A program made the position numbers and the translations under genes. Below, in pieces: positions 53,247 to 62,800 of a stretch of 64,000 nt of DNA. The notes beneath the pieces are model-generated. The model made no database searches, was not told the origin of the DNA, and worked only from the letters and a program-made list of their open reading frames with translations. This stretch comes from Clostridia bacterium (GTDB lineage: Bacteria > Bacillota > Clostridia > Lachnospirales > Anaerotignaceae): contig CAJTDC010000003.1 in assembly GCA_910575055.1 (NCBI GenBank), positions 62,001 to 126,000 on the forward strand. The letters are read 5' to 3'. The stretch's first letter is position 1. Each line of letters opens with the position of its first letter.

Positions 53247-54612
53247 AGAAATTATAATTGGCTTGGCAGGAAATCCTAACACTGGTAAAAGTACAGTATT
53301 CAACTGTTTAACTGGTTTAAAACAACATACTGGAAATTGGTCTGGTAAAACTGTAACAAATGCAAAAGGTAGTTTTTTTTTACAGGGAATACGTTTTATA
53401 ATATATGATTTACCAGGTATATATTCTCTTTTTTGTGATAGTGCAGAGGAATGTTGTGCAAAAGAGTTTATTTGCTCTGCACAAACGGATATTATGGTTG
53501 TTGTAATAGATGCTACATCATTAGAAAGAAATTTAACATTAGTATTGCATATATTAGAATTGACAGAAAATGTAATACTTTGCATCAATTTGATAGATGA
53601 AGCACAAAAAAAAGGTGTTTTTATAGATAGTAAAAAATTGTCAAAAGAATTAGGTATTCCTGTGGTTTTTACAAGTGCACGTTCTGGAGAAGGTATTACA
53701 GAACTTAAAAAAACAATATTATCTGTTGTAAATAAAGAAATTATTATTTCTCCTCATAAAACAGTATTTCCTAAAGAAATAGAAGAAGTATGTGAGGATT
53801 TTTTAAAACAAGCAAGTCATATTGTGCCAAAAAGCATTTCACAAAAATATTTTGCAATGGAAGTATTAGAAGGAGATAAATGGTTTTTGAATATGATTAT
53901 TGATAAATTAGATAATATACAAATGGCAGAACTTCTAGCAAGAGAGGAATTTGCAGAACAATATTTACAAAAAGTAGGATATAGCAGAGAGAAACTAAAA
54001 GAACAAAGAAGTATTGCATTTTTAAAAAGAAGTTATGATATAGCAAAACAGTCTGTAACAGAAAAAACAGAAAAAGCAAAAAAAAGAGAGCATTTTTTAG
54101 ATAATATTTTTCTTTCTAAAAAAACAGGTATACCAGTTATGTTAACATTACTAGCATTTATATTTTGGATTACTATAGCAGGTGCAAATGTGCCTTCTAA
54201 TTTATTAATGGAATTATTTTGGAATGTAGGAGAAAAGTTAGGAGCATTTTTAAATTGGTGTGCTGTACCTGATTGGTTTTATGGTATTGTAAAAGATGGT
54301 GTTTTTTTGACAGTAAGCTGGGTAGTTGCTGTAATGTTGCCTCCTATGGCGATATTTTTTCCGTTATTTACGATATTAGAAGATTTTGGACTTTTGCCAA
54401 GAATTGCTTTTCATATGGACGGATTGTTTCAAAAAGCGAATGCACATGGCAAACAAGCATTAACGATGTGTATGGGATTTGGGTGTAATTCTGCTGGTGT
54501 AACTGCTTGTCGTATTATAGACTCTCCAAGAGAAAGATTGATTGCCATATTGACAAATAATTTTGTGCCCTGCAATGGCAGATTAGCACCACCATTGTCA
54601 GGGAAACAATAA
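53230..54612 (+). CDS. feoB: FeoB ferrous iron transporter, C-terminally truncated
   Basis: A protein of 460 residues against about 600-700 for complete FeoB. The N-terminal G domain is intact (GNPNTGKST, DLPGIYS, NLIDEA) with the helical GDI region (170-290). The first Gate membrane segments run up to CMGFGCNSAGVTACRIIDS and LTNNFVPCNGR, where FeoB normally continues FPTLI; instead it ends ...LAPPLSGKQ and stop. The FeoB_C and second Gate regions are missing, and no continuation is found in any plus-strand frame to 54838. Transport activity is doubtful. Confidence 0.85.
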   Translation: MVKKDKEIIIGLAGNPNTGKSTVFNCLTGLKQHTGNWSGKTVTNAKGSFFLQGIRFIIYDLPGIYSLFCDSAEECCAKEFICSAQTDIMVVVIDATSLERNLTLVLHILELTENVILCINLIDEAQKKGVFIDSKKLSKELGIPVVFTSARSGEGITELKKTILSVVNKEIIISPHKTVFPKEIEEVCEDFLKQASHIVPKSISQKYFAMEVLEGDKWFLNMIIDKLDNIQMAELLAREEFAEQYLQKVGYSREKLKEQRSIAFLKRSYDIAKQSVTEKTEKAKKREHFLDNIFLSKKTGIPVMLTLLAFIFWITIAGANVPSNLLMELFWNVGEKLGAFLNWCAVPDWFYGIVKDGVFLTVSWVVAVMLPPMAIFFPLFTILEDFGLLPRIAFHMDGLFQKANAHGKQALTMCMGFGCNSAGVTACRIIDSPRERLIAILTNNFVPCNGRLAPPLSGKQ

Positions 54613-54624
54613 AATACTATATTT

Positions 54625-54801
54625 TCACTTTAAATTCAAATTATTTTTTTGTATAGAAAAAATAGTTTGTTCTAAAGGAGGAGAAGTATATTTTTGAAGA
54701 AGTGAAAAATACAGCTTGTCACAACAATTAAAAAAATCCTCTTGCTCTTTGGGAGCAAGAGGAACAATTTTGATATTTTGTGCTTGATTTTTAGCAGACA
54801 T
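54625..54801 (-). CDS. Possible small protein of 58 residues, unknown
   Basis: A short minus-strand frame reads MSAKNQAQNIKIVPLAPKE and ends IQKNNLNLK. A modest ribosome site (GGGTGG) precedes the ATG. Against it, a strong minus-strand terminator (54730-54762) lies inside the frame, which would cut off most of the message from upstream. It occupies the gap after the truncated feoB. Low confidence. Confidence 0.3.
   Translation of the reverse strand: MSAKNQAQNIKIVPLAPKEQEDFFNCCDKLYFSLLQKYTSPPLEQTIFSIQKNNLNLK
54730..54762 (-). terminator. Terminator of the MoxR-VWA-HAD gene run
   Basis: CCTCTTGCTC / GAGCAAGAGG (10-bp perfect stem, 5-nt loop) followed on the minus strand by ATTTTTTT, 77 nt past the HAD stop codon. 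Confidence 0.75.
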
Positions 54802-54838
54802 ATAAAACCACCCATTTTCATTTTTTATTATGTTATGT

Positions 54839-55480
54839 TTACATTGTTTGAAATAGACTATCTGCTTTTTGTGGGAGTTGTTCTATATTTTCAATAAATG
54901 GCACTTCTGTATCTATTGTACCAAAGCCATATTTTGCATATAAAAAAGGAATGTTTGCAATTTTAGTTGCATTGTAATCTCCTTGTGTGTCACCAATATA
55001 AAATGCTTTTTTTATGTTATTTCTTTGTATAATCAGTTTAATGTTTTCTCCTTTAGGCTTTCCTGTTCTGCCAGAGTTTTCGTAATCTTTAAAATAGTGT
55101 CCTAATTTATGATAGTCAAAAAATGCTTCTATATAACCTGCTTGACAGTTACTTACAATATATAAATCATATTTTTGCGACAATATTTGTAATGTTTTTT
55201 CTAAGTTGTCAAAAAGTTTTCCACCATTTTTGGAAATTTCAACTTCTTCTTGTTTTCCACATTCTTCTGTAATAGCAATTCTTTTTTGTTCTTCTATGTC
55301 AGGTAAAAGTGCAGTAAATATTTCTTCTGAAGTTTTACCCATAAAACTTTTTGCTTCTTCAGCAGTTACTTTTTTGCCGTTTAATTCTTTGTATCTGTCA
55401 AAAACAGTATTCCAAGCATTTGCTACAGCTTGACAAGAGTCCCAAAGTGTACCATCTACATCAAATATAATTGCATTCAT
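54839..55480 (-). CDS. HAD-family phosphatase (phosphoglycolate phosphatase-like)
   Basis: A protein of 213 residues: IIFDVDGTLWDSC at the N-terminus with both aspartates, a helical cap, a LYIVSNCQAGYIEAFF motif II, the lysine in GRTGKPKGENIK, and YIGDTQGDYNAT as motif IV. The substrate is unknown. The ATG at 55480 follows GGAGGAGG. It starts 17 nt past the end of the VWA gene, so it is probably part of the same transcript. Confidence 0.88.
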   Translation of the reverse strand: MNAIIFDVDGTLWDSCQAVANAWNTVFDRYKELNGKKVTAEEAKSFMGKTSEEIFTALLPDIEEQKRIAITEECGKQEEVEISKNGGKLFDNLEKTLQILSQKYDLYIVSNCQAGYIEAFFDYHKLGHYFKDYENSGRTGKPKGENIKLIIQRNNIKKAFYIGDTQGDYNATKIANIPFLYAKYGFGTIDTEVPFIENIEQLPQKADSLFQTM

Positions 55481-55497
55481 AAATGTAACCTCCTCCA

Positions 55498-56703
55498 TTA
55501 TCGTGAAACGAGTAATTTTTTCAGACCCTCCTGTAAGCCATCTACAGAAAGGGGATACATAGCAAATAAATCAGCAAGCACATCATAAGTATGTGACCAG
55601 TAACTGCTCCATTGAGGGCGTTTTGCAGGATTGAGCCATATAATATGAGGATATTTTTGTTTAAAGCGTTGAAACCATTCTATACCTGGCACACTGTCAC
55701 GTACACCATAGCTATAATAGCTGCCTGAAAGTAGTTCAGAAGGTTCCATCATAGCATCTCCTACAATAATTACTTTGTATTCACTACTGATATTTTGTAG
55801 TATCCAGTTGGTATCTACAGCAAGTTTAACACGTAAACTAGGTTCTGTATAGACTTTAGAATAAATACTATTGTGAAAATAATATACCTTTAAATCTTTA
55901 AAATGATTTGATTTACTTACAGACTGAAATAAAGCACTACAAAGACGACTGTAATATTCTACAGAACCTCCAGAGTCCATAAGTAATAATACTTTTACAG
56001 TATTTTTTCTAGGTTTTTGATAAACTACTTTTAATTTTCCTGCATTATTACAAGTTTCTTGTACAGTATTGTCAATGTCAAATTCTGTTTTAGGAGCATC
56101 AATACGGCTGGAAAATTGACGAAGCTGACGAAAGGCAATTTGAAATTGTCTTGTATCTAATGTATTATCATTACGGAAATCTCTAAAATTACGTTCTCCT
56201 GCCACTTGGAAAGCTGTTTTATAGCGAGAAACGCCACCAACACGAATACCTTTGGGACTATATCCGCTGTTGCCAAATACAGATACGCCACCTGTACCAA
56301 CCCAGTAACTGCCGCCGTTGTGCTCTTCCTTTTGTTCCTGCAAACGTTCTAAAAGCATTTTTTGTATTTCTTCTGAGGAAAGATAAGCATTTTCTCTTGC
56401 TCTATCCATATCAAATTTATCTTTTGGCTTATCTTTGGGATTTTCAAGCCATTCCAATAATTCTTTTGGAAGTTCCTCTGTAAATTCCATATCTTTAAAA
56501 TATTCTAAAAATGCACCATCAAAACGGTCAAAATCAGTTTCGCTTTTGACAAGAATAGCACGACATAAATAATAAAATCCTGTAAAACTGGAATGATGAA
56601 GACCTTTTTTCAATGCTTCTAATAATGTCATCCATTCATTAAAAGATACAGAAAGTCCTCGTTTTCTTAAAAGATAGAAAAAAGAGCTGAACATATTTGA
56701 CAC
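55498..56703 (-). CDS. VWA-domain protein, CoxE-like
   Basis: A protein of 401 residues. The N-terminal half resembles CoxE-like proteins (LRKRGLSVSFNEWMTLLEAL), with a glycine-rich middle (YWVGTGGVSVFGNSGYSPKG), and the C-terminal half is a VWA domain with the MIDAS motif LLMDSGGSVEYY near 242. It forms a pair with the MoxR-type AAA ATPase 5 nt upstream. Such pairs act as metal-dependent chaperones for cofactor insertion or complex assembly; the client is not evident. Confidence 0.87.
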   Translation of the reverse strand: MSNMFSSFFYLLRKRGLSVSFNEWMTLLEALKKGLHHSSFTGFYYLCRAILVKSETDFDRFDGAFLEYFKDMEFTEELPKELLEWLENPKDKPKDKFDMDRARENAYLSSEEIQKMLLERLQEQKEEHNGGSYWVGTGGVSVFGNSGYSPKGIRVGGVSRYKTAFQVAGERNFRDFRNDNTLDTRQFQIAFRQLRQFSSRIDAPKTEFDIDNTVQETCNNAGKLKVVYQKPRKNTVKVLLLMDSGGSVEYYSRLCSALFQSVSKSNHFKDLKVYYFHNSIYSKVYTEPSLRVKLAVDTNWILQNISSEYKVIIVGDAMMEPSELLSGSYYSYGVRDSVPGIEWFQRFKQKYPHIIWLNPAKRPQWSSYWSHTYDVLADLFAMYPLSVDGLQEGLKKLLVSR

Positions 56704-56708
56704 CTGCT

Positions 56709-57527
56709 TTATCGTTTATATTTTTCGAGTGTATCTAAATCTTCATTTTTTTTGAGCAATACACCAGCAAAAGGAATTTCACTTTTAATTTTTTGCTGAG
56801 AAATACCACCTAATTGTAATGCTTGTATCCAGTCTAATACTTCTGATGTGCTTGGTTTTTTCTGTATGGAAGAAAGTCCTCTAATCCAGTAAAATGCTTC
56901 CATAACTTGTTTAAGCATTTCTATATCTAAATTTGGGAAATGTACATTTACAATTTCTTCCATAAGTTCTTGAGAAGGAAATGCAATATAATGAAATATA
57001 CATCTTCTCAAAAAAGCATCTGGTAGTTCTTTTTCTGCATTAGAAGTAATAATAACAATAGGACGATGCTTTGCCTTAATGGTCTGTTTTGTTTCTGGAA
57101 TGTAAAACTCCATTTTATCTAATTCCCAAAGTAAGTCATTAGGAAATTCAAGGTCAGCCTTGTCAATTTCATCAATAAGTAATATTACTTGTTCTTCAGA
57201 AGAAAATGCTTCTCCTAATTTGCCTAATTTTACATATTTTGCAATGTCATCAACACCTTGATTGCCAAATTGGCTATCATACAATCTTTGTACTACATCA
57301 TAAACATATAACCCGTCTTGTGCTTTTGTAGTAGATTTGATATTCCATATGACCAATTTTTTATTTAATGCTTGAGAAATTGCTTCTGCAAGCATTGTTT
57401 TTCCTGTTCCTGGTTCTCCTTTAATAAGTAATGGTTTTTGTAAAGCTATAGCAATATTAACTGCTCCCATTAATTCCTGAGAAGCAACATAATTTTGACT
57501 TCCTTGAAATGTATTTTCAGAATACAT
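56709..57527 (-). CDS. MoxR-type AAA ATPase
   Basis: A protein of 272 residues: Walker A IKGEPGTGKTMLAEAI near residues 36-51, Walker B VILLIDEIDKADLEFPNDLL, a sensor region PIVIITSNAEKELPDAFLRR and a C-terminal lid. It would power remodelling together with the VWA partner encoded next. It starts the minus-strand run MoxR-VWA-HAD. GGGAG lies before the ATG. Confidence 0.92.
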   Translation of the reverse strand: MYSENTFQGSQNYVASQELMGAVNIAIALQKPLLIKGEPGTGKTMLAEAISQALNKKLVIWNIKSTTKAQDGLYVYDVVQRLYDSQFGNQGVDDIAKYVKLGKLGEAFSSEEQVILLIDEIDKADLEFPNDLLWELDKMEFYIPETKQTIKAKHRPIVIITSNAEKELPDAFLRRCIFHYIAFPSQELMEEIVNVHFPNLDIEMLKQVMEAFYWIRGLSSIQKKPSTSEVLDWIQALQLGGISQQKIKSEIPFAGVLLKKNEDLDTLEKYKR

Positions 57528-57672
57528 AGTTGTGTTCTCCCTTCCTAAATATAAGTAATGTTAATTGTTATCATTGTATTAGCAAGTGCTTTATTTTGTC
57601 AACTAAATTCTGTGCAGATTTCTGATTTTTTAGGCATATATTAAAAAAATAATAATTATAGAAGGGAAAAAT

Positions 57673-59214
57673 ATGGAGTTTGCTATTTATAGTAGAAAAT
57701 CAAAACAAACAGGAAAGGGAGCTTCTATACAATATCAAATAGATTGTTGCAAAGAATATATAATAAATCATTTTGGAAAGGAACATAATGTACATATTTT
57801 TGCAGAAGAAGGAATTTCTGCAAAAAATAGAGAACGTTATCAATTTCAAAATATGATGCTTTTGGCACAGCAAAAGAAATTAGATTATATTGTATGTTAT
57901 CGTTTGGATAGAATAAGTAGAAATGTAGGAGACTTTGCAATATTAATACAACAGCTTTCTTTATGGGATACCGCTTTTATATCTGTACAAGAACAATTTG
58001 ATACAGCAACGCCTACTGGTAGAGCTATGATGTATATGGCTTCTGTATTTGCACAGTTGGAAAGAGAAACCATAGCAGAAAGAGTAAAAGATAATTTATT
58101 TTATTTGGCAAAAAAAGGATATTGGTTAGGAGGAACATTTCCTTTAGGTTTTGTATCAGAAAGGGTAGTACAAAATGAACATTCTTATTGTTATTTAGTA
58201 GAAAAACAATGTGAAATGAATATTGTAAAAAAAATATATTCTCTTTTTTTAGAGTATGGTACACTTTCAAAAGTAAAAAGACAGTTGAAAAATGAAAATA
58301 TTTCTACTAGAAAAGGAAATGAATTTTCATTGACAGCATTAAAAGAAATATTGACAAATCCTGTGTATTGTCAAGCAGATACTAAAGTACGAAATTATTT
58401 TTTAGAAAAAGGAGCAGAAGTGACATTTACAGAAAAACAATGCAATAATAATTGTGGTTTAATGGTGTATAACAAAAGAAATTATACTAAAAAATCTGCA
58501 CCAAGACAAAGTATAAAATATTGGATAGTAGCACTAGGAAGACACAAAGGTATTATTTCAGGAGAAAAGTGGGTAAATATACAGTATATATTATATAGAA
58601 ATAGCAGTCAAAATACAGAACATAAAACAGAAAATCAATATGCACTTCTTTCAGGAATATTGTACTGTGATATATGTGGAGAAAAAATGCAAGCAAAAAA
58701 AAGAAGAAATTATCAAAAAGCAATGACATTTGATTATATTTGTAGAGGAAAATTACAAGGAAAATGTTGTACTATACAGAACTTATTAGGAAAACAAACA
58801 GATAACAGTATAGAAGAAACACTTTTAAAATATATAGAAACTAACAAAAATTTTTATGAAATATGGAAAAAATGGAAAAGTGAGTATCCCTATAAAAAAT
58901 GTTATGAAAAAGAAATAGCATATTGTCAAAAGCAAAAACAAAACTATATTGATTTGGTAGGAAATAAATATATCAGTAATGAAATGATACAAGAAATTAA
59001 TATCAAAATAGAGCAATTATCAAAACAACAAAAAATATTGCAGGAAAAAAAATTTAGATATGAAAAGGAACAATATACTATGCAACAATATCAATATAGT
59101 ACATTTCGTGTACTTTGGCAAAAAATGAATATCACTCAAAAACAAGAAGCAATGCGATATTTAATAAAAAAAGCAATTTGGAATGAAAAAGAAATAAAAA
59201 TTTTATTAAAGTAG
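57673..59214 (+). CDS. Large serine recombinase
   Basis: A protein of 513 residues. The resolvase-type catalytic domain (1-150) has YSRKSKQTGKGAS with Ser10, CYRLDRISRN and FAQLERETIAERVK. Then come a recombinase domain (about 165-260), a zinc ribbon with CDICGEKM near 332 and CRGKLQGKCC, and a long coiled coil (about 410-470). Such enzymes integrate or excise phages and conjugative elements, or cut out DNA in sporulation. No phage or conjugation genes or att sites are visible nearby, so it may be a remnant or a developmental recombinase. GAAGGG precedes the ATG. Confidence 0.9.
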   Translation: MEFAIYSRKSKQTGKGASIQYQIDCCKEYIINHFGKEHNVHIFAEEGISAKNRERYQFQNMMLLAQQKKLDYIVCYRLDRISRNVGDFAILIQQLSLWDTAFISVQEQFDTATPTGRAMMYMASVFAQLERETIAERVKDNLFYLAKKGYWLGGTFPLGFVSERVVQNEHSYCYLVEKQCEMNIVKKIYSLFLEYGTLSKVKRQLKNENISTRKGNEFSLTALKEILTNPVYCQADTKVRNYFLEKGAEVTFTEKQCNNNCGLMVYNKRNYTKKSAPRQSIKYWIVALGRHKGIISGEKWVNIQYILYRNSSQNTEHKTENQYALLSGILYCDICGEKMQAKKRRNYQKAMTFDYICRGKLQGKCCTIQNLLGKQTDNSIEETLLKYIETNKNFYEIWKKWKSEYPYKKCYEKEIAYCQKQKQNYIDLVGNKYISNEMIQEINIKIEQLSKQQKILQEKKFRYEKEQYTMQQYQYSTFRVLWQKMNITQKQEAMRYLIKKAIWNEKEIKILLK

Positions 59215-59589
59215 TTAAAAATAGCATTTCATATACTGTTTGTATAATATGCACAAAAAATAAAATGAAGTAAAAGCAGTAAATAAAATATGAAAAAAAC
59301 AGAATATTTTATGATAAATAGACAGAAAAATAAAAGAACTGTTTAAAAAAGTGCCTATATTATAATAAAATTTTAGAATGAAAGTAATAATACTCAAAAA
59401 ACTAATAATATAAATTGTGAATATTTTATAAAATAATAAAAAAAATCTGCATAAAATAAAAAGTTTTAAAAGGTAAAATATAGAAAAAAGGGTTCAATAA
59501 AGCGGTAAAATAAGCCCCAAAAATGTCAAAAAGTATACTTTTTGAGAAAACAGTTTTTCACTCCATTTTTTAAATTTATTAAAATTTTA
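59215..59589. other. AT-rich gap between recombinase and SLH protein 2
   Basis: No gene or clear terminator recognised for the recombinase; only low-complexity A/T-rich sequence before the promoter at 59590. Confidence 0.5.
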
Positions 59590-59619
59590 TTAGACATTTT
59601 TAATAAATTATGCTATAGT
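59590..59619 (+). promoter_or_regulatory. Promoter of SLH protein 2
   Basis: TTAGAC (59590-59595), 18-nt spacer, extended -10 TGCTATAGT (59611-59619). The -10 lies inside the left arm of the long inverted repeat. Start near 59626 gives a leader of about 200 nt. Confidence 0.6.
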
Positions 59620-59699
59620 AAAAACATAAATATCTATGACTATTGTATCTTTTCAAATATACAGTAGTCATAGATATTTATGTTTTTACTATAGCATAA
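59608..59699. repeat. 35-bp perfect inverted repeat (41-bp stem) over the SLH protein 2 promoter
   Basis: Arms 59608-59642 and 59665-59699 are exact reverse complements (TTATGCTATAGTAAAAAC... / ...GTTTTTACTATAGCATAA). A G-U pair and five more base pairs extend the stem inward, leaving a loop of about 10 nt. Transcripts from the promoter at 59590-59619 would begin within the left arm and carry a stable 5' hairpin. Confidence 0.85.
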
Positions 59700-59825
59700 A
59701 CAATACATAGATTTTTATTGTTATTTTTAGGAGTTTCTATTATAAAGAGGCTTCTCATTGGGAGAAGGCATTGTCCCTAGAACAAAAATTTTATGTTTTA
59801 TTTTTATGGAGGAGGAAAAGAGAAA

Positions 59826-62800
59826 ATGAAGAGATACCAAGCAGTAGCGTTTTTGCTGTCTACAGCAATGACAGTAGGCAGTGTAGCTCCAGTATTTGGA
59901 GCATCAAGTGACATATTAGGTCATTGGGCAGAGTTTACTATTTCAAAATGGCAAAATGAAGGCAGAGTGGGAGGATATGAAGATGGTACATTTAAGCCAG
60001 ATAAATCGATATCAAGAGCAGAATTTGTACGATTTTTGAATAGTGCTGTTGCCACACCAGATGGTGGAAGTGTTAGTTTCAGCGATGTTAGTATGAACGA
60101 TTGGTTTTATAATGATGTGGCAAAAGCAGTTGCAAATGGCATTGCAAGTGGATTTGAAGACAACACATTCAGACCAGGAGAAACAGTTACAAGAATGCAG
60201 GCAGCCGTATTTATATGTAATGCCTTAAAACTAACACCAAATGAAGCAGGTGCAGCTGCTTTAACAGATGCTGCAAGTATACCCGCTTGGGCAAAAGGTG
60301 CAGTTGGTGCTGTAGTAAGTAAAGGCTTTATGAGTGGCTATCCAGATGGTAGCTTTGGCGGCAGCAAGGGTATGACAAGAGCAGAAGCAGTTTCTACATT
60401 GGATAGAGTATTAGGAAATGGCATATCTTCAAATGCTAATGCACCAAAAGGTGAAGTTGATACTTCTAATAGAGATAAAGAAGAAAATAATAACAACAAA
60501 GAAGAAGAAAAAAATACAGGTAATATGGTATGGACAAGCGGCGGAGGCGGCGGTCATAAAACAAGTAGTGGTGGAAGTACAAATAAAACTGTTTCTGTAA
60601 AAAGTGTAGAATTGGATAAAACAACACTGGAATTAAAAGAAGGAGAAAGTCAACAGCTTGTTGCTACTATTACACCAAGCAATGCCACAAATAAAGATGT
60701 TACATGGACTTCCAGCGATGAAACCATTGCAACAGTGGACGAAAATGGTAATGTTACAGCAGTAAAAGCAGGAGAAGCTACTATTACTGTTACTACAGCA
60801 AACAGAAACAGAAAAGCAACTTGTGCTGTTACAGTAACTGCACAAGAAAAACCAGAACCTAAACCAGAACCAACTCCTACACCTACTCCAACTCCTACAC
60901 CAGCACCAGAAGTAAAATTGACACCAGGAAGCAATATAAGCGGTTTAACAATGACAAAGACAGAAACTACAGATGCTGCTACAAAAACAAAAAATGTTGT
61001 TATAGAATTAGCAGGTAAAAATCTTACACCAGGTGTAACAGATGAAATTACAGAAGCGGGAGCAACATTTGTATTTCCTAATGGGATTGAAGGAGCAGAC
61101 TGGTTTAATACATATGCACCAGATAGTTTCAAAGATGAATTTACACTTGTTACACTTCAAATTCCTTTAGAGGCAGATGAAAATGGTAGTTTTAAACTAA
61201 AACAAACAAATCCAGCACTGAAAGATGTATTTTTACAAAGTGGTAATGTTAACTCAAATAATGCATCTAATTGGGACCCATCTATTATACAAGAAGGCAC
61301 AGGTGATACAGCAACAGGTACAAAAACAACAACAAGAGATATTTCTTATTTTAAAGGAGAAAAAGTCTATAACTACATATTTATGGTAGAAAAAGGACAA
61401 GATGTAGAAATAGATATTGATTGGTATGCTGGTGATAAATCTACTCAATCAACAGCAACACCAACAAGCAAAACAAAATATACTATAAAATCAGATAATG
61501 TAACATTTGAAACAGTAAGTGAAGAACAAAAAGCAGCAGATGCAGCAAAAGCAGTTGTTTTGACACAAGGTGGAAACAAGCAAGGCTTACAAATTGTTAG
61601 TAAAACAGCAAAAGCAGGCAGTACTGCTGTTGTGAATATGACATTGGGTGGAGCAGTACAAATGGGGGCTTTAACTGAAAAAGATGGAAATAGAGCCGAT
61701 GAGATAAATGGTTTGTTTGGTAATGCAGACTGGTTAGCAAATAATGCAAGTGACTACGCAAAAACACAAGGATATTTTGTTATGACATTAGATGTCCCTG
61801 TACCAGATGGCTATACAGAAAATTATGCTTCAGTACAAACAAATAAAGCATTATATGATTTCTATATGGATGGAAAAACACCACCAGACAATTTTACAAG
61901 CAAAACAGATAAGACTACTGGTAAAACGGTAGGAATAAAGACATCAACAGATAGTGATAAGAATGGTTTTGAACCCCTTGTAGGTGATGGAAATAGAAAA
62001 GTACTTCCTTTTGCATTTATTGCTATAAAAGGTGAACCAGTTACATTGGAATTTACATTTAAAAATTCTAATAATGCAGAAAAGAAAGTAAAATATATTA
62101 TTGACACAACTGGTGTTACTGTAGAAGGTACAGAAGTAGGTGGAGATGTTGACGAACAGCCAAAAGTAATTGGTGCTGAAAGTGCAGAAGGATTGCCAAC
62201 CCCAAAAGTAGAGCAAGTAGAAGGTAAGAGCGAAACAACAATTACATATGAAGCAACTGACAAAGAAGTAACAGGTGGTACAGAAAAAGCAGATACAACA
62301 TCATTTGCTGCTATGTTTGGTGCAGATGCACAAGAAGCTATTGGTGCAAGCTATGAAGGTCAGCAATTAGTATTGACAACAATAGATGTTCCAGTTAGTC
62401 ATTTAGGTGATATATCAACATATAGTTTAAGAACAAGTACAACTGTTACAATGAAACAGACAAATGCAGCATTAAAAGATATTGCACAATATTTGTCAGA
62501 GGATGAGGGTACTATAAAAGATAATGTCTGGACAAAACAACTTGCAACAGATGGTGATACATTAAAAGTACCTGTATTAGTAAAACCTGGTAGCGATGTA
62601 ACATTAGAATTTAGCACAGGAGAAGGAGAAACTGCTAAATCTTCTACATATACTATCAAAATGCCTAATGTAAATGTAGTTGCTCCAAGAGGTGACGCAG
62701 CAGTACCAAAAGGCGAAATTATAAAAGGTTTAAACGTTGGATTGGAAAAAGGAAAAGCTGGCGATGAATATACATTGAAAGTGTCATCAGAAAATGCTAT

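Noticed and set aside
54595-54838. Frameshifted remainder of feoB
   Set aside because: Reading the other plus-strand frames past the stop gives no sequence like the FeoB second half, so a simple frameshift does not explain the truncation.
59608-59699. Invertible promoter switch acted on by the nearby serine recombinase
   Set aside because: The spacer between the perfect arms is only 22 bp, too short for an invertible segment holding a promoter, and inversion of a palindrome would change almost nothing.
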